Shown piece after piece: positions 40,315 to 50,794 of a stretch of DNA of 64,000 nt. Where the stretch lies: positions 62,001-126,000 of the forward strand of contig NZ_JAVHTY010000005.1 in the NCBI RefSeq assembly GCF_031085165.1. Direction: 5' to 3'. Numbering within the stretch: position 1 is the stretch's first letter; every line of letters begins with the position of its first letter. This stretch comes from Pseudomonas sp. 102515 (GTDB taxonomy: Bacteria; Pseudomonadota; Gammaproteobacteria; Pseudomonadales; Pseudomonadaceae). Below the pieces are notes generated by a model. That model was not told the origin of the DNA. It saw only the letters and a program-made list of their open reading frames with translations, and searched no databases. Made by a program: the position numbers and the translations under genes.

Positions 40315-41697
40315 ATGTCCGCGTCTCCCACCCCGCCCGAGGGGCTGCAACGCAGCCTGTCCAATCGCCATCTGCAACTGATCGCCATCGGCGGCGCCAT
40401 AGGCACCGGCCTGTTCATGGGTTCGGGCAAGACCATCGCCCTGGCCGGCCCCTCGATCCTGCTGGTCTATCTGATCATCGGCGGCGCCCTGTTCTTTGTC
40501 ATGCGCGCCCTGGGCGAACTGCTGCTGTCGGACCTGGACTACAAGTCCTTCATCGACTTCTGCACCGACCTCCTCGGGCCCTGGGCCGGCTTCTTCTGCG
40601 GCTGGACCTACTGGTTCTGCTGGATCGTCACCGCCATCGCCGATGTCATCGCCATCGCCGCCTATGCCCAGTTCTGGTTTCCCAGCCTCGCACCCTGGAT
40701 CCCGGCGCTGCTCTGCGTACTGCTCCTGCTGGGGCTCAACCTGGTCACGGTACGGCTGTTCGGCGAACTGGAATTCTGGTTCGCCCTGATCAAGATCGTC
40801 GCCATCTGCGCCCTGATCGTCACCGGATTCGGCCTGGTGCTCTGGGGCTTCCGATCGCCCTCGGGCAACGTCGCCAGCCTGGCCAATCTGTGGAACGACG
40901 GCGGCGTCTTTCCCATGGGGCTGGGCGGTTTCTTCGCCGGTTTCCAGATCGCCGTCTTCGCCTTCGTCGGCATCGAGCTGGTGGGCACCACCGCCGCCGA
41001 GACCGCCGATCCCCGGCGCAACCTGCCGCGGGCAATCAACTCCATTCCGGTGCGCATCCTGGTGTTCTATGTGCTGGCGCTGGTGGTGATCATGGCGGTG
41101 ACGCCCTGGCGCCAGGTGGTGCCGGACAAGAGTCCCTTCGTCGAACTCTTCGTGCTGGCCGGCGTGCCCATGGCCGCCAGCCTGATCAATTTCGTGGTGT
41201 TGACCTCGGCCACCTCCTCGGCCAACAGCGGCATCTTTTCCACCAGCCGGATGCTCTATGGCCTGGCCCGCGAAGGCCATGCGCCGCGCGGTCTCACCCG
41301 CCTCTCGCGGGCGGCGGTGCCGGCGCGCGGGCTGGTGCTGTCCTGCCTGTGCCTGCTGCTGGGCACCGTGCTGATCTACCTGATCCCCAACCTGGTCACC
41401 GCCTTCACCCTGGTCACCACCCTGGCCGCGGTGCTGTTCATGTTCGTCTGGTCGCTGATCCTGCTGGCCTGGCTGGCGTACCGCCGCAACCGTCCGGAGC
41501 GCCATGCCGCCTCGGCCTTCCGCCTGCCCGGCGGGCGCTGGGTGTGCTACGGGGTGCTGGCCTTCTTCGCCGCGGTGCTGGTCCTGCTGACCCTGCAGGA
41601 CGACACCCGCCAGGCGCTGCTGGCCAGTCCGCTGTGGTTCCTGCTACTGGGGGTTGGCTACTGGTGGCGCGGGCGGCAGGCGGTGCGCGCCGGCTAG
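40315..41697 (+). CDS. cycA: D-serine/D-alanine/glycine:H+ symporter, CycA type
   Basis: A 460-residue APC-superfamily inner-membrane permease with about 12 membrane spans. The N-terminal stretch SNRHLQLIAIGGAIGTGLFMGSGKTIAL-type region is typical of CycA, which imports D-Ala, D-Ser and Gly with protons. The Glu-rich ETADPRRNLPRAI block is conserved. The ATG at 40315 fits the family; the frame is open further upstream without homologous character. It lies 4 kb from the D-amino-acid cluster and could supply it. Confidence 0.87.
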   Translation: MSASPTPPEGLQRSLSNRHLQLIAIGGAIGTGLFMGSGKTIALAGPSILLVYLIIGGALFFVMRALGELLLSDLDYKSFIDFCTDLLGPWAGFFCGWTYWFCWIVTAIADVIAIAAYAQFWFPSLAPWIPALLCVLLLLGLNLVTVRLFGELEFWFALIKIVAICALIVTGFGLVLWGFRSPSGNVASLANLWNDGGVFPMGLGGFFAGFQIAVFAFVGIELVGTTAAETADPRRNLPRAINSIPVRILVFYVLALVVIMAVTPWRQVVPDKSPFVELFVLAGVPMAASLINFVVLTSATSSANSGIFSTSRMLYGLAREGHAPRGLTRLSRAAVPARGLVLSCLCLLLGTVLIYLIPNLVTAFTLVTTLAAVLFMFVWSLILLAWLAYRRNRPERHAASAFRLPGGRWVCYGVLAFFAAVLVLLTLQDDTRQALLASPLWFLLLGVGYWWRGRQAVRAG

Positions 41698-41712
41698 ACA
41701 GACGCAGGCCGC

Positions 41713-42984
41713 TCAGCCCACCGTCCAGAGTTCATCGAGACGCGTGGTGTAGCGCGGGCTGAGCAGGTCACGGCGCATCTGCCAGGCGGGATCGCGTGGA
41801 ATCCGCGCCGGTCTCAGGGTCTCGCGACCGAACCGGCCATTGATGGCGTCCAGGGTCGCCATCAGCCGCGCAGCGGCCGGATCCGGAGCGGCGACGAAGA
41901 GATCCGCCGCCACCTCGCTACGACCGCAGAGATCGAGCAGCAGCACCTCGGCCTTGGCATAGCCGAAGCCGTCGCGGAAGATCTCGCGCAGGCCCGCCTG
42001 GGCCTGGTCGTTGAGCACCCGGGTGTCGTCGCTGGGCGCCGGCAGGTTGAGCAGGGCGGCATTGGCGTAGCGGTCGTCGTCGGCGCCGTGCATGCCGGTC
42101 TGGATACTGACCCTCAGGGTGCGACAGAGCGAGCCCTGGGCGCGCAGCTTTTCCGCGGCGCGCGCGGTATAGCTGGCCACCGCCTCGGCCAGGGCGCCGA
42201 ACTGGTACTGGCGGCGACCGAACATGCGACTGCTGCAGATCGTCTGCCGCGGCGCTTCCAGTTCTTCCAGGCTCAGGCAGGGCAGTCCGCGCAACTCCCG
42301 CGCGGTCTTTTCCAGCACCACACTGTAGCGCTGGCGCAGCGACCAGGCATCCTGCCCGGCCAATTGCCAGGCCGTGGTGACGCCCTCCCCGCGGAGGCGC
42401 GCGGCCAGGCGCCGGCCGACCCCCCAGACGTCTTCGATGGGCGAGTGCTTGAGCACCCAGTCGTGCACCGCCGGGGCGCGCAGATCAAGCACCCCGCCGG
42501 TGCGCTCCGGCCAGCGCTTGGCGGCGGCATTGGCCAGCTTGGCCAGGGTCTTGGTGCCGGCGATGCCGACGCTGACCGGAATGCCCGTCCACTTCTGCAC
42601 CCGCGCCTGCAGGCGATGACCGAGGGCGTCCAGGGGTTCGGGCAGGCCGGCCAGATCGGCGAACACCTCGTCGATGCTGTAGCGCTCCAGGCGCGGCACC
42701 AGGGTCGCCAGGGTGCGCATCACCCGATCGGCGAGGTCGCCATAGAGGGCGTAGTTGGAACTGAAGGCCTCGACCTCGCCGCGCTGGGCCAGTTCGCGCA
42801 CCTGGAACCAGGGCGCGGCCATGGCGATGCCCAGGCGCTTGGCCTCGGCCGAGCGGGCGATGACGCAGCCGTCGTTGTTCGACAGCACCACCACCGGCCG
42901 CTGGGCGAGATCGGGGCGGAAGACCCGCTCGCAACTGCAATAGAAGGCGTTGCAGTCGATCAGCGCCAGCACCGCTTCAGCCAT
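41713..42984 (-). CDS. umuC: DNA polymerase V catalytic subunit UmuC
   Basis: A 423-residue Y-family translesion polymerase. The N-terminal ALIDCNAFYCSCERVFRP holds the first catalytic Asp and the steric-gate region. The second acidic pair lies in YSIDEVFADL. A helix-hairpin-helix region (VWGVGRRLAARLRGEG) and the little-finger domain follow. It works with the UmuD' dimer and RecA in SOS mutagenesis. The start overlaps the end of umuD by 8 bp. Confidence 0.95.
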   Translation of the reverse strand: MAEAVLALIDCNAFYCSCERVFRPDLAQRPVVVLSNNDGCVIARSAEAKRLGIAMAAPWFQVRELAQRGEVEAFSSNYALYGDLADRVMRTLATLVPRLERYSIDEVFADLAGLPEPLDALGHRLQARVQKWTGIPVSVGIAGTKTLAKLANAAAKRWPERTGGVLDLRAPAVHDWVLKHSPIEDVWGVGRRLAARLRGEGVTTAWQLAGQDAWSLRQRYSVVLEKTARELRGLPCLSLEELEAPRQTICSSRMFGRRQYQFGALAEAVASYTARAAEKLRAQGSLCRTLRVSIQTGMHGADDDRYANAALLNLPAPSDDTRVLNDQAQAGLREIFRDGFGYAKAEVLLLDLCGRSEVAADLFVAAPDPAAARLMATLDAINGRFGRETLRPARIPRDPAWQMRRDLLSPRYTTRLDELWTVG

Positions 42985-43408
42985 GGCCGAAGCGTCTCAG
43001 GCTGTGGGTGGCCACGCCCCAGACTTCGAAGTCGTCGCGCTCGCCGATGACCAGGGGCGCATAGGCGGGATTTTCCGCCAGCAGGACGAAGTGGGCGCCG
43101 CGCCGGCCGAGGCGCTTGAGGGTGGGCTCGCGATCGCGCACCGCCACCACGATGTCGCCGACCCGTGCCGGCCGGGCGCGATCGACGATCACCAGGTCGC
43201 CGGCAAAGATCCCGGCGCCGGTCATGCTGTCGCCGCTGACCTGGATGACATAGGTGTGGGGCGCGCGCAGGTCGACCAGTTCGTCCAGCGAGACCTGGCG
43301 CTCCAGATGATCCTGGGCCGGCGAGGGAAAGCCGCACGGCAGGCGAAAATCATAGAGCGGCAGCCGGGTGTCGGACGACTCCAGGCTACCCAGGACGGTA
43401 ACGGACAT
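42977..43408 (-). CDS. umuD: DNA polymerase V autoproteolytic subunit UmuD
   Basis: A 143-residue LexA-like protein that cuts itself when RecA filaments form and then activates UmuC. The cleavage site is C25-G26 in LPCGFPSP; the catalytic dyad is S61 (GDSM) and K98 (TLKRL), one residue off the E. coli positions. A LexA box lies 22 bp before the ATG. It overlaps umuC and forms one SOS operon. Confidence 0.95.
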   Translation of the reverse strand: MSVTVLGSLESSDTRLPLYDFRLPCGFPSPAQDHLERQVSLDELVDLRAPHTYVIQVSGDSMTGAGIFAGDLVIVDRARPARVGDIVVAVRDREPTLKRLGRRGAHFVLLAENPAYAPLVIGERDDFEVWGVATHSLRRFGHG

Positions 43409-43430
43409 GACAAGGCGCTCCTGCGGATAA

Positions 43431-43446
43431 CTGTCTATTTATACAG
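43431..43446 (-). promoter_or_regulatory. LexA operator (SOS box) of umuDC
   Basis: CTGTCTATTTATACAG matches the palindromic consensus CTGT-N8-ACAG exactly with an AT-rich centre. It lies 22 bp upstream of the umuD start codon, where bound LexA would block transcription. Confidence 0.92.
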
Positions 43447-43504
43447 TCATCCTCAGCCGCCGTGTTGTAAAGTCCGACCTAATCTCCGCCGATGAGCGGC
43501 GCCA

Positions 43505-45493
43505 TCAGGCGCTGAGGCGAAAGCGCGAGACGATGCCGCGCAGGTCCTGGGAGAGGCCAGCCAGGCGTTCGGCGGTACCGGCATCGGACTCGATGCCGCT
43601 CAGGACCTGCAGGGTGCTGGCGCGGATGCCGGTGGTGTTGCGGTTGATGTCTTCGGAGACCACCGCCTGCTGTTCCGCGGCACTGGCGATCTGCACGTTG
43701 ACGTCGACGATGCGCTCCACGGCGGCGCCGATGCTGGTCAGGCTGACGCTGGCCTGCTCGGCGGCCGCGACGCCGGTCAGGGCGTGGCCGCAGCTGGCCT
43801 GCATCTGCCCGACGGCCTCGCCCGTGGCGGTCTGCAACTGCTCGATGATACGGCGGATTTCCTCCGTGGAGGTCTGGGTGCGCGAGGCCAGGGTACGAAC
43901 CTCGTCGGCCACTACGGCGAAGCCGCGGCCCTGCTCGCCGGCCCGGGCCGCCTCGATGGCGGCGTTGAGCGCCAGCAGGTTGGTCTGCTCGGCGATGGTG
44001 CGGATCACCGCGATGACGCCACCGATGGCCTGGCTGTGGCTTTCCAGGGCCGCGACCTTGGTGGCGCTGAGATCCACATCGGCGGCCAGGGCCTCGATGG
44101 CCTGCTGCGTCTGCTGCATCACTCGGGTGCCATCGCGGGTGGCCTGATCGGCCTGCTGGGCCGCAGCGACGGCGCCTTCGGTATTGTTGGCGACGTCCGC
44201 CACGCTGGCGGTCATCTCGGTGATGGCGGTGGCCACCTGATCGGTCTCGCCCTGTTGCGTCTGCATGGTCGAACGCGACTGGCCGATGGAACAGGCCAGG
44301 GATCCCGAAGCCTGGGCGACCGCATGGGACGCCTGATCGACTTCGCGCAGCGAGCGGCCGAAGGCCTCCAGCATCTCATCCAGGCTACGGCCGATGTCGG
44401 CGATTTCGTCACGACCAGGCAAGGCGGCACGGCGACACAGATCGCCCTGGGCAGCCGCGGCGGTCACCCCGACCAGTTCGGCGATTCCCAGGCGCAGGGC
44501 CTGGTAGATCCCGGCGAAGGTGTAGACCAGCAACAGCAGAGCGCCGAGGATCGTGCCCAGCACCAGATTGCGCAGGTGGGTCACATGGCCCAGACGCTTG
44601 GCCAGTAACTGCGACAGCAGGCCTTGCGCCTCTTCCTGACCCTTGTAGTAGCGGGCGACCACGGCATTGCCCTGGATACCCAGGGCGCGACCGGAGACCG
44701 TGCCTTCGTTGGTCATGGCGGCCAGCATGCCCTGGCGGAAGTTGGCATAGTCATCCGCCGCCTGGGCCAGGGAGCCCTTTAGCTGCTGAGCCAGATCCGG
44801 CGCCTGACGCGCCAGGAGTTTGAGGCCCTGCTCCAGTTCATCGGCGGTCTGCCGCTCCTGGCGCACCACGCTGCGCGCCAGATTCAGACTGGCTGGATCG
44901 AACTTGTTGGTGGCGCTCAGGCCGGTGGCCAAGCCGCGCAGCTGACCGATGAGGTTGATCTCTCGCGGCAGGCGCAGCGAGGTGATGTCGATGAGAAAGA
45001 GACTGGTGTAGTCGGAATCCAGCGTCAGGCCCGACGTGGCCGAGACGTAGTAGAAGAAGTTGAGGGTCTGGGTCAGCTGCTCGTTCCAGGCCTCGAACAC
45101 CTCCAGCGAGGTGCCCGAGGCCCCCTGCATCAGGCGCTCGGCGCCCAGTCGCAACTGACCGACGCGGTCGCCCGTCTCCAGCTGGATACCGAGGTCGCGA
45201 TCCAAGCGGCCAAGGTCGTCGTAGGCCTTGAGCAGGTTGTCGCGGTTGCTCTGCCAATCCTGCTGGGCCGAGGTGTCACCATCCTGGAGGCGCTTGGTCA
45301 GGGCGCGCTGCAACATGCTCAGCCGCGCGATGGGCGTCAGTTGCGTCAGATACCTCTGACCCTCGATCTCCTGCACCAGACCGAGTCGCTGCTCCTGGAT
45401 GTCCTGATAGATATAGGCACTGAGAAACAGCAACGGCACCAGAACGATGGCGGCCAGGCAGGCGAACTTGGCGGGGAATCTCATTCGATTCAT
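43505..45493 (-). CDS. Methyl-accepting chemotaxis protein
   Basis: A 662-residue membrane receptor: TM1 (~10-30), a large helical periplasmic domain (~35-300), TM2 (~310-335), HAMP, and a signalling domain whose hairpin tip is [36 protein letters not shown]. The ligand is unknown; the long, all-helical sensor lacks a recognisable Cache or PAS fold. It has no C-terminal CheR-docking pentapeptide that I recognise (ends RFRLSA). The start is uncertain: ATG 45493 is used, with 45484 and 45523 possible. Confidence 0.87.
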   Translation of the reverse strand: MNRMRFPAKFACLAAIVLVPLLFLSAYIYQDIQEQRLGLVQEIEGQRYLTQLTPIARLSMLQRALTKRLQDGDTSAQQDWQSNRDNLLKAYDDLGRLDRDLGIQLETGDRVGQLRLGAERLMQGASGTSLEVFEAWNEQLTQTLNFFYYVSATSGLTLDSDYTSLFLIDITSLRLPREINLIGQLRGLATGLSATNKFDPASLNLARSVVRQERQTADELEQGLKLLARQAPDLAQQLKGSLAQAADDYANFRQGMLAAMTNEGTVSGRALGIQGNAVVARYYKGQEEAQGLLSQLLAKRLGHVTHLRNLVLGTILGALLLLVYTFAGIYQALRLGIAELVGVTAAAAQGDLCRRAALPGRDEIADIGRSLDEMLEAFGRSLREVDQASHAVAQASGSLACSIGQSRSTMQTQQGETDQVATAITEMTASVADVANNTEGAVAAAQQADQATRDGTRVMQQTQQAIEALAADVDLSATKVAALESHSQAIGGVIAVIRTIAEQTNLLALNAAIEAARAGEQGRGFAVVADEVRTLASRTQTSTEEIRRIIEQLQTATGEAVGQMQASCGHALTGVAAAEQASVSLTSIGAAVERIVDVNVQIASAAEQQAVVSEDINRNTTGIRASTLQVLSGIESDAGTAERLAGLSQDLRGIVSRFRLSA

Positions 45494-45700
45494 TATCGTT
45501 ACGGCAGGGGTTAGCAGATGCATGGCGGGCTCACGGCAGGCGGCAGGAAGGCACTTGGGCTCATACCGCCCAATTTGTGACGCAATAGACAGAAATTCCT
45601 GTAACAGTTTCATCGCTATCCGCCTGCCGCTTCGTTTATACGGCCCTTTGCCACTCGACGGTCGAAAGACGTCCCCCAACGGTCGCAGAAAGGCTCTAGC

Positions 45701-47164
45701 ATGCATGATGTAGTAATTCTCAATGCCCTTGTGCTGGATGGTCGAGACCGTCCGGGCCGGGTTCTCGACGTGGCGATTGCCGATGAGCGTATCCAGGCAC
45801 TCGGTCAGCTGGCCGGACAACCAGCACGGGAGGTCCGCGACGGCAGCGGCTTGGTGCTGGCGCCTGGCTTCATCGATGTCCATACCCACGACGACACCAT
45901 GGTCATCCGCCGCCCCCAGCAGTTGCCCAAGCTCAGCCAGGGGGTGACCACCGTGGTCGTGGGCAACTGCGGCATCAGCGCCGCCCCGGTGCGGCTGCGC
46001 GGCGAACCGCCGGACCCATTGAACCTGCTCGGTCCGGCCGCGGTCTTCGGCTATCCCACCTTCGCCGCCTATCGCGCGGCGGTGGAACAGGCGCGGCCCG
46101 GCGTCAACGTCGCCGCCCTGGTCGGCCACACGGCGTTGCGCAGCAATCACCTGGACGATCTCCAGCGTGCCGCTACCCCGGCGGAAATCGCCGCCATGCG
46201 CCTCGAATTGCGCGAAAGCCTGGCCGCCGGTGCCCTGGGGCTTTCCAGCGGCCTGGCCTATGCCTCCGCCGCGGCGGCGCCGACCTCAGAGGTGGCCCAG
46301 TTGGCCGCGGAGCTGGACGCCGTGGGCGGACTCTATGCCACCCACTTGCGCAGCGAATTCGCCGCGGTGCACGAGGCCCTAGAGGAAGCCCTGGACATCG
46401 GTCGCCAGGCACGGGCACCGGTGGTGGTCTCCCACTTCAAGTGCGCCGGGGTGGACAACTGGGGGCGCGCACCGGAATTGCTCGGCGCCCTGGAACGGGC
46501 CGCCCGGACCCAACCGGTCGGCTGCGACTGCTATCCCTATGCCGCCAGCTCTTCCACCCTGGATCTCAGGCAGGTCACCGACCGGCATCGCATCACCATC
46601 ACCTGGTCCACCCCGCATCCCGAATGCAGCGGCCGCGACCTGGCCGCCATCGCCGCCGACTGGGGCCTGGATCTGCAGGCCGCCGCGCGCCGCCTGCAAC
46701 CGGCTGGCGCCGTCTACTACGGCATGAGCGAGGCCGACGTGCAGCTGATCCTCGCCCATCCGCTGAGCATGATCGGCTCCGACGGCCTGCCCGAGGACCC
46801 CTTCCCCCATCCGCGCCTGTGGGGCGCCTTTCCGCGGGTGCTGGGTCATTTCAGCCGCGACCTCGGCCTCTTTCCGCTGCACACCGCCGTGCACAAGATG
46901 ACCGGCCTGTCGGCCGCCCGCTTCGGCCTCAGGGGCCGCGGCTTGATCGAGCCGGGCGCCCAGGCCGACCTGGTGCTGTTCGATCCCCGGCGCATCCGTG
47001 ACGTGGCCGACTTCAGCGAGCCGCAACGGCCTGCCGAAGGCATCCACGCCGTCTGGGTGAATGGCCGCCTGGCCTACGTCCCGGACCAGGCCGTTGGCGA
47101 ACGCCATGGCTGCTTCCTGCCACGCGCCGGCGATCTGCGGCACGGCTTCCCGCGCCCCGCCTGA
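45701..47164 (+). CDS. N-acyl-D-amino-acid deacylase (D-aminoacylase)
   Basis: A 487-residue zinc amidohydrolase that removes the acyl group from N-acyl-D-amino acids. The metal ligands lie in IDVHTHDDT, the Cys ligand in VVGNCGIS, then [14 protein letters not shown] and the late GSDGLP. The C-terminal [12 protein letters not shown] completes the beta sandwich. It is the first gene of the D-amino-acid cluster and divergent from the chemoreceptor. A 207-bp gap with its own promoter separates it from the importer genes. Confidence 0.9.
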   Translation: MHDVVILNALVLDGRDRPGRVLDVAIADERIQALGQLAGQPAREVRDGSGLVLAPGFIDVHTHDDTMVIRRPQQLPKLSQGVTTVVVGNCGISAAPVRLRGEPPDPLNLLGPAAVFGYPTFAAYRAAVEQARPGVNVAALVGHTALRSNHLDDLQRAATPAEIAAMRLELRESLAAGALGLSSGLAYASAAAAPTSEVAQLAAELDAVGGLYATHLRSEFAAVHEALEEALDIGRQARAPVVVSHFKCAGVDNWGRAPELLGALERAARTQPVGCDCYPYAASSSTLDLRQVTDRHRITITWSTPHPECSGRDLAAIAADWGLDLQAAARRLQPAGAVYYGMSEADVQLILAHPLSMIGSDGLPEDPFPHPRLWGAFPRVLGHFSRDLGLFPLHTAVHKMTGLSAARFGLRGRGLIEPGAQADLVLFDPRRIRDVADFSEPQRPAEGIHAVWVNGRLAYVPDQAVGERHGCFLPRAGDLRHGFPRPA

Positions 47165-47301
47165 GCGCTACCGGGTAACGCCTCGACCTGGTGCACCGTC
47201 GTTACCTTCCGCCACCTCCCGGTGCCCCCTGAAGCACCGGGAACCCCCCTGCTGCCTGTCGCTCACGCCAAGCCCTTGATTTGCAACGCCGGGCGAATAG
47301 C

Positions 47302-47317
47302 TGGCACAGTCACTGCA
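47302..47317 (+). promoter_or_regulatory. Sigma54 (RpoN) promoter upstream of the ABC importer
   Basis: TGGCACAGTCACTGCA has GG and GC ten bases apart, as in the -24/-12 consensus TGGCAC-N5-TTGCA. Expected transcription start is near 47329, about 43 bp before the binding-protein gene. No enhancer-binding protein gene is seen nearby. Confidence 0.7.
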
Positions 47318-47341
47318 ATCCACTCCGTTGTTACGAACATA

Positions 47342-47360
47342 GTTCCGCTATAACGGAAAC
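47342..47360. promoter_or_regulatory. Candidate operator (dyad) in the importer leader
   Basis: GTTCCGCTATAACGGAAAC is an interrupted dyad (TTCCG / CGGAA). A weaker GAAC-ATA-GTTC lies just before it. It lies between the predicted start of transcription and the ribosome-binding site (GGAG at 47361), where a repressor would act. The IclR-type protein of the same cluster is the obvious candidate. Confidence 0.45.
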
Positions 47361-47371
47361 GGAGATACGCT

Positions 47372-48208
47372 ATGACAGGCAAGACGAAGGGGTGGAAAAC
47401 GCTGGCGCTGCTGGTCGGCCTGGTCGCCATGACCGGCGCCCAGGCGGCCAAGCTGGATGACGTGCTCAAGCGCGGCCATCTGGTCGTGGGCACCGGCAGC
47501 ACCAACGCCCCCTGGCACTTCCAGGGCGCCGACGGCAAGTTGCAGGGCTTCGATATCGATATCTCCAGGGTCATCGCCAAGGGCCTGTTCAACGATCCGG
47601 AAAAGGTCGAATTCGTCGTGCAGGGCTCGGATGCGCGCATCCCCAACCTGCTCACCGACAAGGTCGACATCAGCTGCCAGTTCATCACCGTGACCGCCAG
47701 CCGCGCCCAGCAGGTGGCCTTCACCCTGCCCTACTACCGCGAAGGCGTGGCCCTGCTCTTGCCGGCCAACAGCCGCTACCAGCAGATCGACGACCTCAAG
47801 GCGGCCAAGGGCGACCTGACCGTGGCCGTGCTGCAGAACGTCTATGCCGAGGAACTGGTGCACCAGGCCTTGCCCGGCGCCAAGGTCGACCAGTACGACA
47901 GCGTCGACCTGCTCTACCAGGCCCTGGGCACCGGCCGCGCCGACGCCGTGGCCACCGACCAGTCCTCGGTCAAGTACCTGATGACCCAGAATCCCGGTCG
48001 CTATCGCTCGCCCGACTACGCCTGGAGCCCCCAGACCTACGCCTGCGCGGTCAAGCGCGGCGACCAGGACTGGCTGAACTTCGTCAACACCGCCCTGCAC
48101 GAGGCCATGACCGGTGTGGAATTCCCCACCTACCAGGCCTCCTTCAAGAAGTGGTTCGGCGTCGAGCTGCCGTCCCCGGCGATCGGCTTCCCCGTCGAGT
48201 TCAAGTGA
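47372..48208 (+). CDS. Amino-acid ABC transporter, periplasmic binding protein
   Basis: A 278-residue family-3 solute-binding protein with a signal peptide (1-25, MTGAQA/AKLDD). The segments VVGTGSTNAPWHF and LQGFDIDISRVIA form the ligand site; it should bind a polar or D-amino acid. It is the first gene of the importer-RidA-IclR-deaminase run and follows the sigma54 promoter. The ATG is preceded by GGAG. Confidence 0.9.
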   Translation: MTGKTKGWKTLALLVGLVAMTGAQAAKLDDVLKRGHLVVGTGSTNAPWHFQGADGKLQGFDIDISRVIAKGLFNDPEKVEFVVQGSDARIPNLLTDKVDISCQFITVTASRAQQVAFTLPYYREGVALLLPANSRYQQIDDLKAAKGDLTVAVLQNVYAEELVHQALPGAKVDQYDSVDLLYQALGTGRADAVATDQSSVKYLMTQNPGRYRSPDYAWSPQTYACAVKRGDQDWLNFVNTALHEAMTGVEFPTYQASFKKWFGVELPSPAIGFPVEFK

Positions 48209-48256
48209 TCCTGGCCCCGGCGCGGCCTGTCCGCGCGCCCTAGGTGGACGTCGAGC

Positions 48257-48919
48257 ATGAATTACACCCTCAACTTCGCCCCCGTGTGGCAGAACCTGGA
48301 CCACCTGCTGGCCGGGCTCGCGCTCGGCCTGCAGCTGGCGCTGGTGGGCATCGCCATCGGCTGCCTGATCGGCCTGGCCACCGCCTTCGCCCTGCTCTCG
48401 CCGGCGCGGGCGCTGCGCTGGCTGGCGGGGGGCTACGTCACCCTGGTGCGCAACACCCCGATCCTGGTGCTGATCCTCTTGCTGTACTTCGCCCTGCCCA
48501 GCATCGGCATCCGCCTGGACAAGCTCAGCTCCTTTCTCATCACCCTGGCGCTCTATGCCGGGGCCTACCTGGCCGAGGTGTTTCGCGGCGGCCTCATGGC
48601 CATTCCCAAGGGCCAGCGCGAGGCGGGCCTGGCCATCGGCCTGCGCGAATGGCAGATCAAGGCCTACGTCATCATTCCGGTGATGCTGCGCAACGTGCTG
48701 CCGTCGCTCTCCAACAGCTTCATCTCGCTGTTCAAGGACACCTCCCTGGCGGCGGCCATCGCCGTGCCGGAGCTGACCTACCAGGCGCGCAAGATCAACC
48801 TGGAAAGCTACCGGGTCATCGAGACCTGGCTGGTGACCAGCGCCCTCTACATCCTCACCTGCTACGTCATCGCCCTGCTGCTGCGCCAGCTGGAGCGACG
48901 GCTGAGCCTGACCCGCTAG
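48257..48919 (+). CDS. Amino-acid ABC transporter permease 1 (HAAT/HisM type)
   Basis: A 220-residue inner-membrane protein with about five spans. The EAA loop REAGLAIGLREWQIKAYVIIP contacts the ATPase. The N-terminal VRNTPILVLILLLYF is typical of HisMQ/GlnP permeases. It pairs with the next permease to form the channel for the binding protein upstream. Confidence 0.9.
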   Translation: MNYTLNFAPVWQNLDHLLAGLALGLQLALVGIAIGCLIGLATAFALLSPARALRWLAGGYVTLVRNTPILVLILLLYFALPSIGIRLDKLSSFLITLALYAGAYLAEVFRGGLMAIPKGQREAGLAIGLREWQIKAYVIIPVMLRNVLPSLSNSFISLFKDTSLAAAIAVPELTYQARKINLESYRVIETWLVTSALYILTCYVIALLLRQLERRLSLTR

Positions 48920-48929
48920 GAGCCCGATC

Positions 48930-49592
48930 GTGTACGAAGCCCCCTCCTGGTTCCTGGAGTTGTGGAACGCCCGCCAGACCCTGGCCGCCGGTTTCGCCAC
49001 CACCCTGGCCTGCTCGCTGATGGCGGTGCTCGGCGGTACCCTGCTGGGTACCCTCGGCGGCCTGGCGCTGACCTATGGCCGCTGGCCGCTGCGCCTGCCG
49101 TTCCGCCTCTACGCCGACCTGATCCGCGGCACCCCGGTGTTCGTGCTGGTGCTGGCCTGCTACTACATGGCCCCCGCCTTGGGCCTGCGGCCCACGCCCT
49201 TCCAGGCCGGCACCGCGGCGCTGCTGCTGTTCTGCGGCTCCCATGTGGCGGAGATCGTCCGCGGCGCCCTGCAGGCCATCCCCCGTGGCCAGCACGAGGC
49301 GGCCAAGGCCATCGGCCTGACCTTCGTGCAGAGTCTTCAGGAAGTGCTGCTGCCCCAGGCGCTGCGCCAGATCCTGCCGACCTGGGTCAACGCCTCCACC
49401 GAGATCGTCAAGGCCTCCACCCTGCTCTCGGTGATCGGCGTGGCCGAACTGCTGCTCAGCAGCCAGCAGGTCATCGCCCGCACCTTCATGACCCTGCAGT
49501 TCTACCTGTTCGCCGGCCTGCTGTTCTTTCTCATCAACTTCGCCATCGAGCGGCTCGGCCGCTACCTGGAAAAACGGGTGACCCTGCCATGA
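48930..49592 (+). CDS. Amino-acid ABC transporter permease 2 (HAAT/HisM type)
   Basis: A 220-residue partner permease of equal length, with [15 protein letters not shown] near the N-terminus and the EAA loop [21 protein letters not shown]. The start is GTG, ten bases after AGGAG, just past the stop of permease 1. Its TGA overlaps the ATG of the ATPase gene. Confidence 0.9.
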   Translation: MYEAPSWFLELWNARQTLAAGFATTLACSLMAVLGGTLLGTLGGLALTYGRWPLRLPFRLYADLIRGTPVFVLVLACYYMAPALGLRPTPFQAGTAALLLFCGSHVAEIVRGALQAIPRGQHEAAKAIGLTFVQSLQEVLLPQALRQILPTWVNASTEIVKASTLLSVIGVAELLLSSQQVIARTFMTLQFYLFAGLLFFLINFAIERLGRYLEKRVTLP

Positions 49593-50365
49593 CCGACTCC
49601 AACGCCCCGCTGCTCAGCATCGACGACCTGCACAAGAGCTTTGGCGCCGTGGAGGTGCTCAAGGGCATCGACCTGTCCCTGGATCGCGGCGACGTGGTAA
49701 CCCTGATCGGCTCCAGCGGCTCGGGCAAGACCACCCTGCTGCGCTGCGTCAACCTGCTGGAAGACTTCCAGGGCGGCAGCATCCAGCTAGCCGGCGAGGC
49801 CATCGGCTATCGCGAGGAAGGCGGTCGCCGCCAGCGCCTGCCGGAACGCGAGATCGCCCGTCAGCGCTCGCTCACCGGCATGGCCTTCCAGCAATTCAAT
49901 CTGTTTCCCCACCTCACCGCCCTGGAAAACGTCACCCTCGGCCTGCGCAAGGTCAAGAAGCTGGGCAAGGACGAAGCCATCGCCCTGGGCGAACAGTGGC
50001 TGCGCCGGGTCGGCCTGATCGAGCGCCGCGATTATCATCCCGGCCAGCTCTCCGGCGGTCAGCAGCAACGCGTCGCCATCGCCCGCGCCATCGCCATGAA
50101 CCCCAGCCTGATGCTGTTCGACGAACCCACCTCGGCGCTGGACCCGGAGCTGGTCGGCGAGGTGCTGGCGGTGATCAAGGACCTGGCCCAGGACGGCATG
50201 ACCATGCTGCTGGTGACCCACGAGATGAGATTCGCCCATGAGGTCTCCGATCGCATCGTCTTCATGAGCCAGGGTCGCATCGAGGAGCAGGGTCCGCCCC
50301 GCGAACTGTTCGAGCGGCCGCGCTCCACCCGTCTCGCCGAATTCCTCGGCCGGACCTCTTTCTGA
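49589..50365 (+). CDS. Amino-acid ABC transporter ATP-binding protein (GlnQ/HisP type)
   Basis: A 258-residue ATPase that drives the importer. Walker A is GSSGSGKTT, the signature [14 protein letters not shown], Walker [15 protein letters not shown] and the switch VTHEM. It has a ~12-residue insert ([12 protein letters not shown]) after Walker A compared with GlnQ. The ATG overlaps the previous stop (ATGA), a sign of translational coupling. Confidence 0.93.
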   Translation: MTDSNAPLLSIDDLHKSFGAVEVLKGIDLSLDRGDVVTLIGSSGSGKTTLLRCVNLLEDFQGGSIQLAGEAIGYREEGGRRQRLPEREIARQRSLTGMAFQQFNLFPHLTALENVTLGLRKVKKLGKDEAIALGEQWLRRVGLIERRDYHPGQLSGGQQQRVAIARAIAMNPSLMLFDEPTSALDPELVGEVLAVIKDLAQDGMTMLLVTHEMRFAHEVSDRIVFMSQGRIEEQGPPRELFERPRSTRLAEFLGRTSF

Positions 50366-50393
50366 ATCCCACCCCCGCTACAGGAGCACCCTT

Positions 50394-50780
50394 ATGAGCA
50401 TCACCCGATACGGCGCCGGCGAACGCGGCGCAGGTGGCCAACCCCTGCCCTTCGCCCGTGCGGTGGAAGCCGATGGCTGGCTGCACGTCTCCGGCCAGGT
50501 GGCCATGGAGAACGGCGAGATCATCGACGGCGGCATCGTCGCCCAGACCCACAAGACCATGCAGAATCTGATCGCCATCCTGCACGAAGCCGGCTACGGT
50601 CTGGAGCACGTGGTGCGTGCCGGCGTCTGGCTGGACGATCCGCGCGACTTCTGGAGCTTCAACAAGGTGTTCGCCGAGTATTTCGCCGGTCAGGCCCCGG
50701 CGCGCGCCTGCGTGCAATCCTCCATGATGGTGGACTGCAAGGTCGAGATCGACTGCATCGCCTACAAACCCAAGGCTTGA
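50394..50780 (+). CDS. RidA family enamine/imine deaminase
   Basis: A 128-residue member of the YjgF/YER057c/UK114 family. It hydrolyses reactive 2-aminoacrylate and related imines made by PLP-dependent deaminases. The key Arg lies in ARACVQ near residue 104, with the VRAGVWLDD and GQVAMENG blocks. Its place next to a D-amino-acid deaminase gene fits this clean-up role. The start follows ACAGGAGCAC. Confidence 0.88.
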   Translation: MSITRYGAGERGAGGQPLPFARAVEADGWLHVSGQVAMENGEIIDGGIVAQTHKTMQNLIAILHEAGYGLEHVVRAGVWLDDPRDFWSFNKVFAEYFAGQAPARACVQSSMMVDCKVEIDCIAYKPKA

Positions 50781-50794
50781 GACAAATCGCACAG

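Noticed and set aside
43447..43504. Short GC hairpin (CGCCG / CGGCG) after the chemoreceptor gene
   Set aside because: Only five base pairs and no T-tract; not enough to call a terminator.
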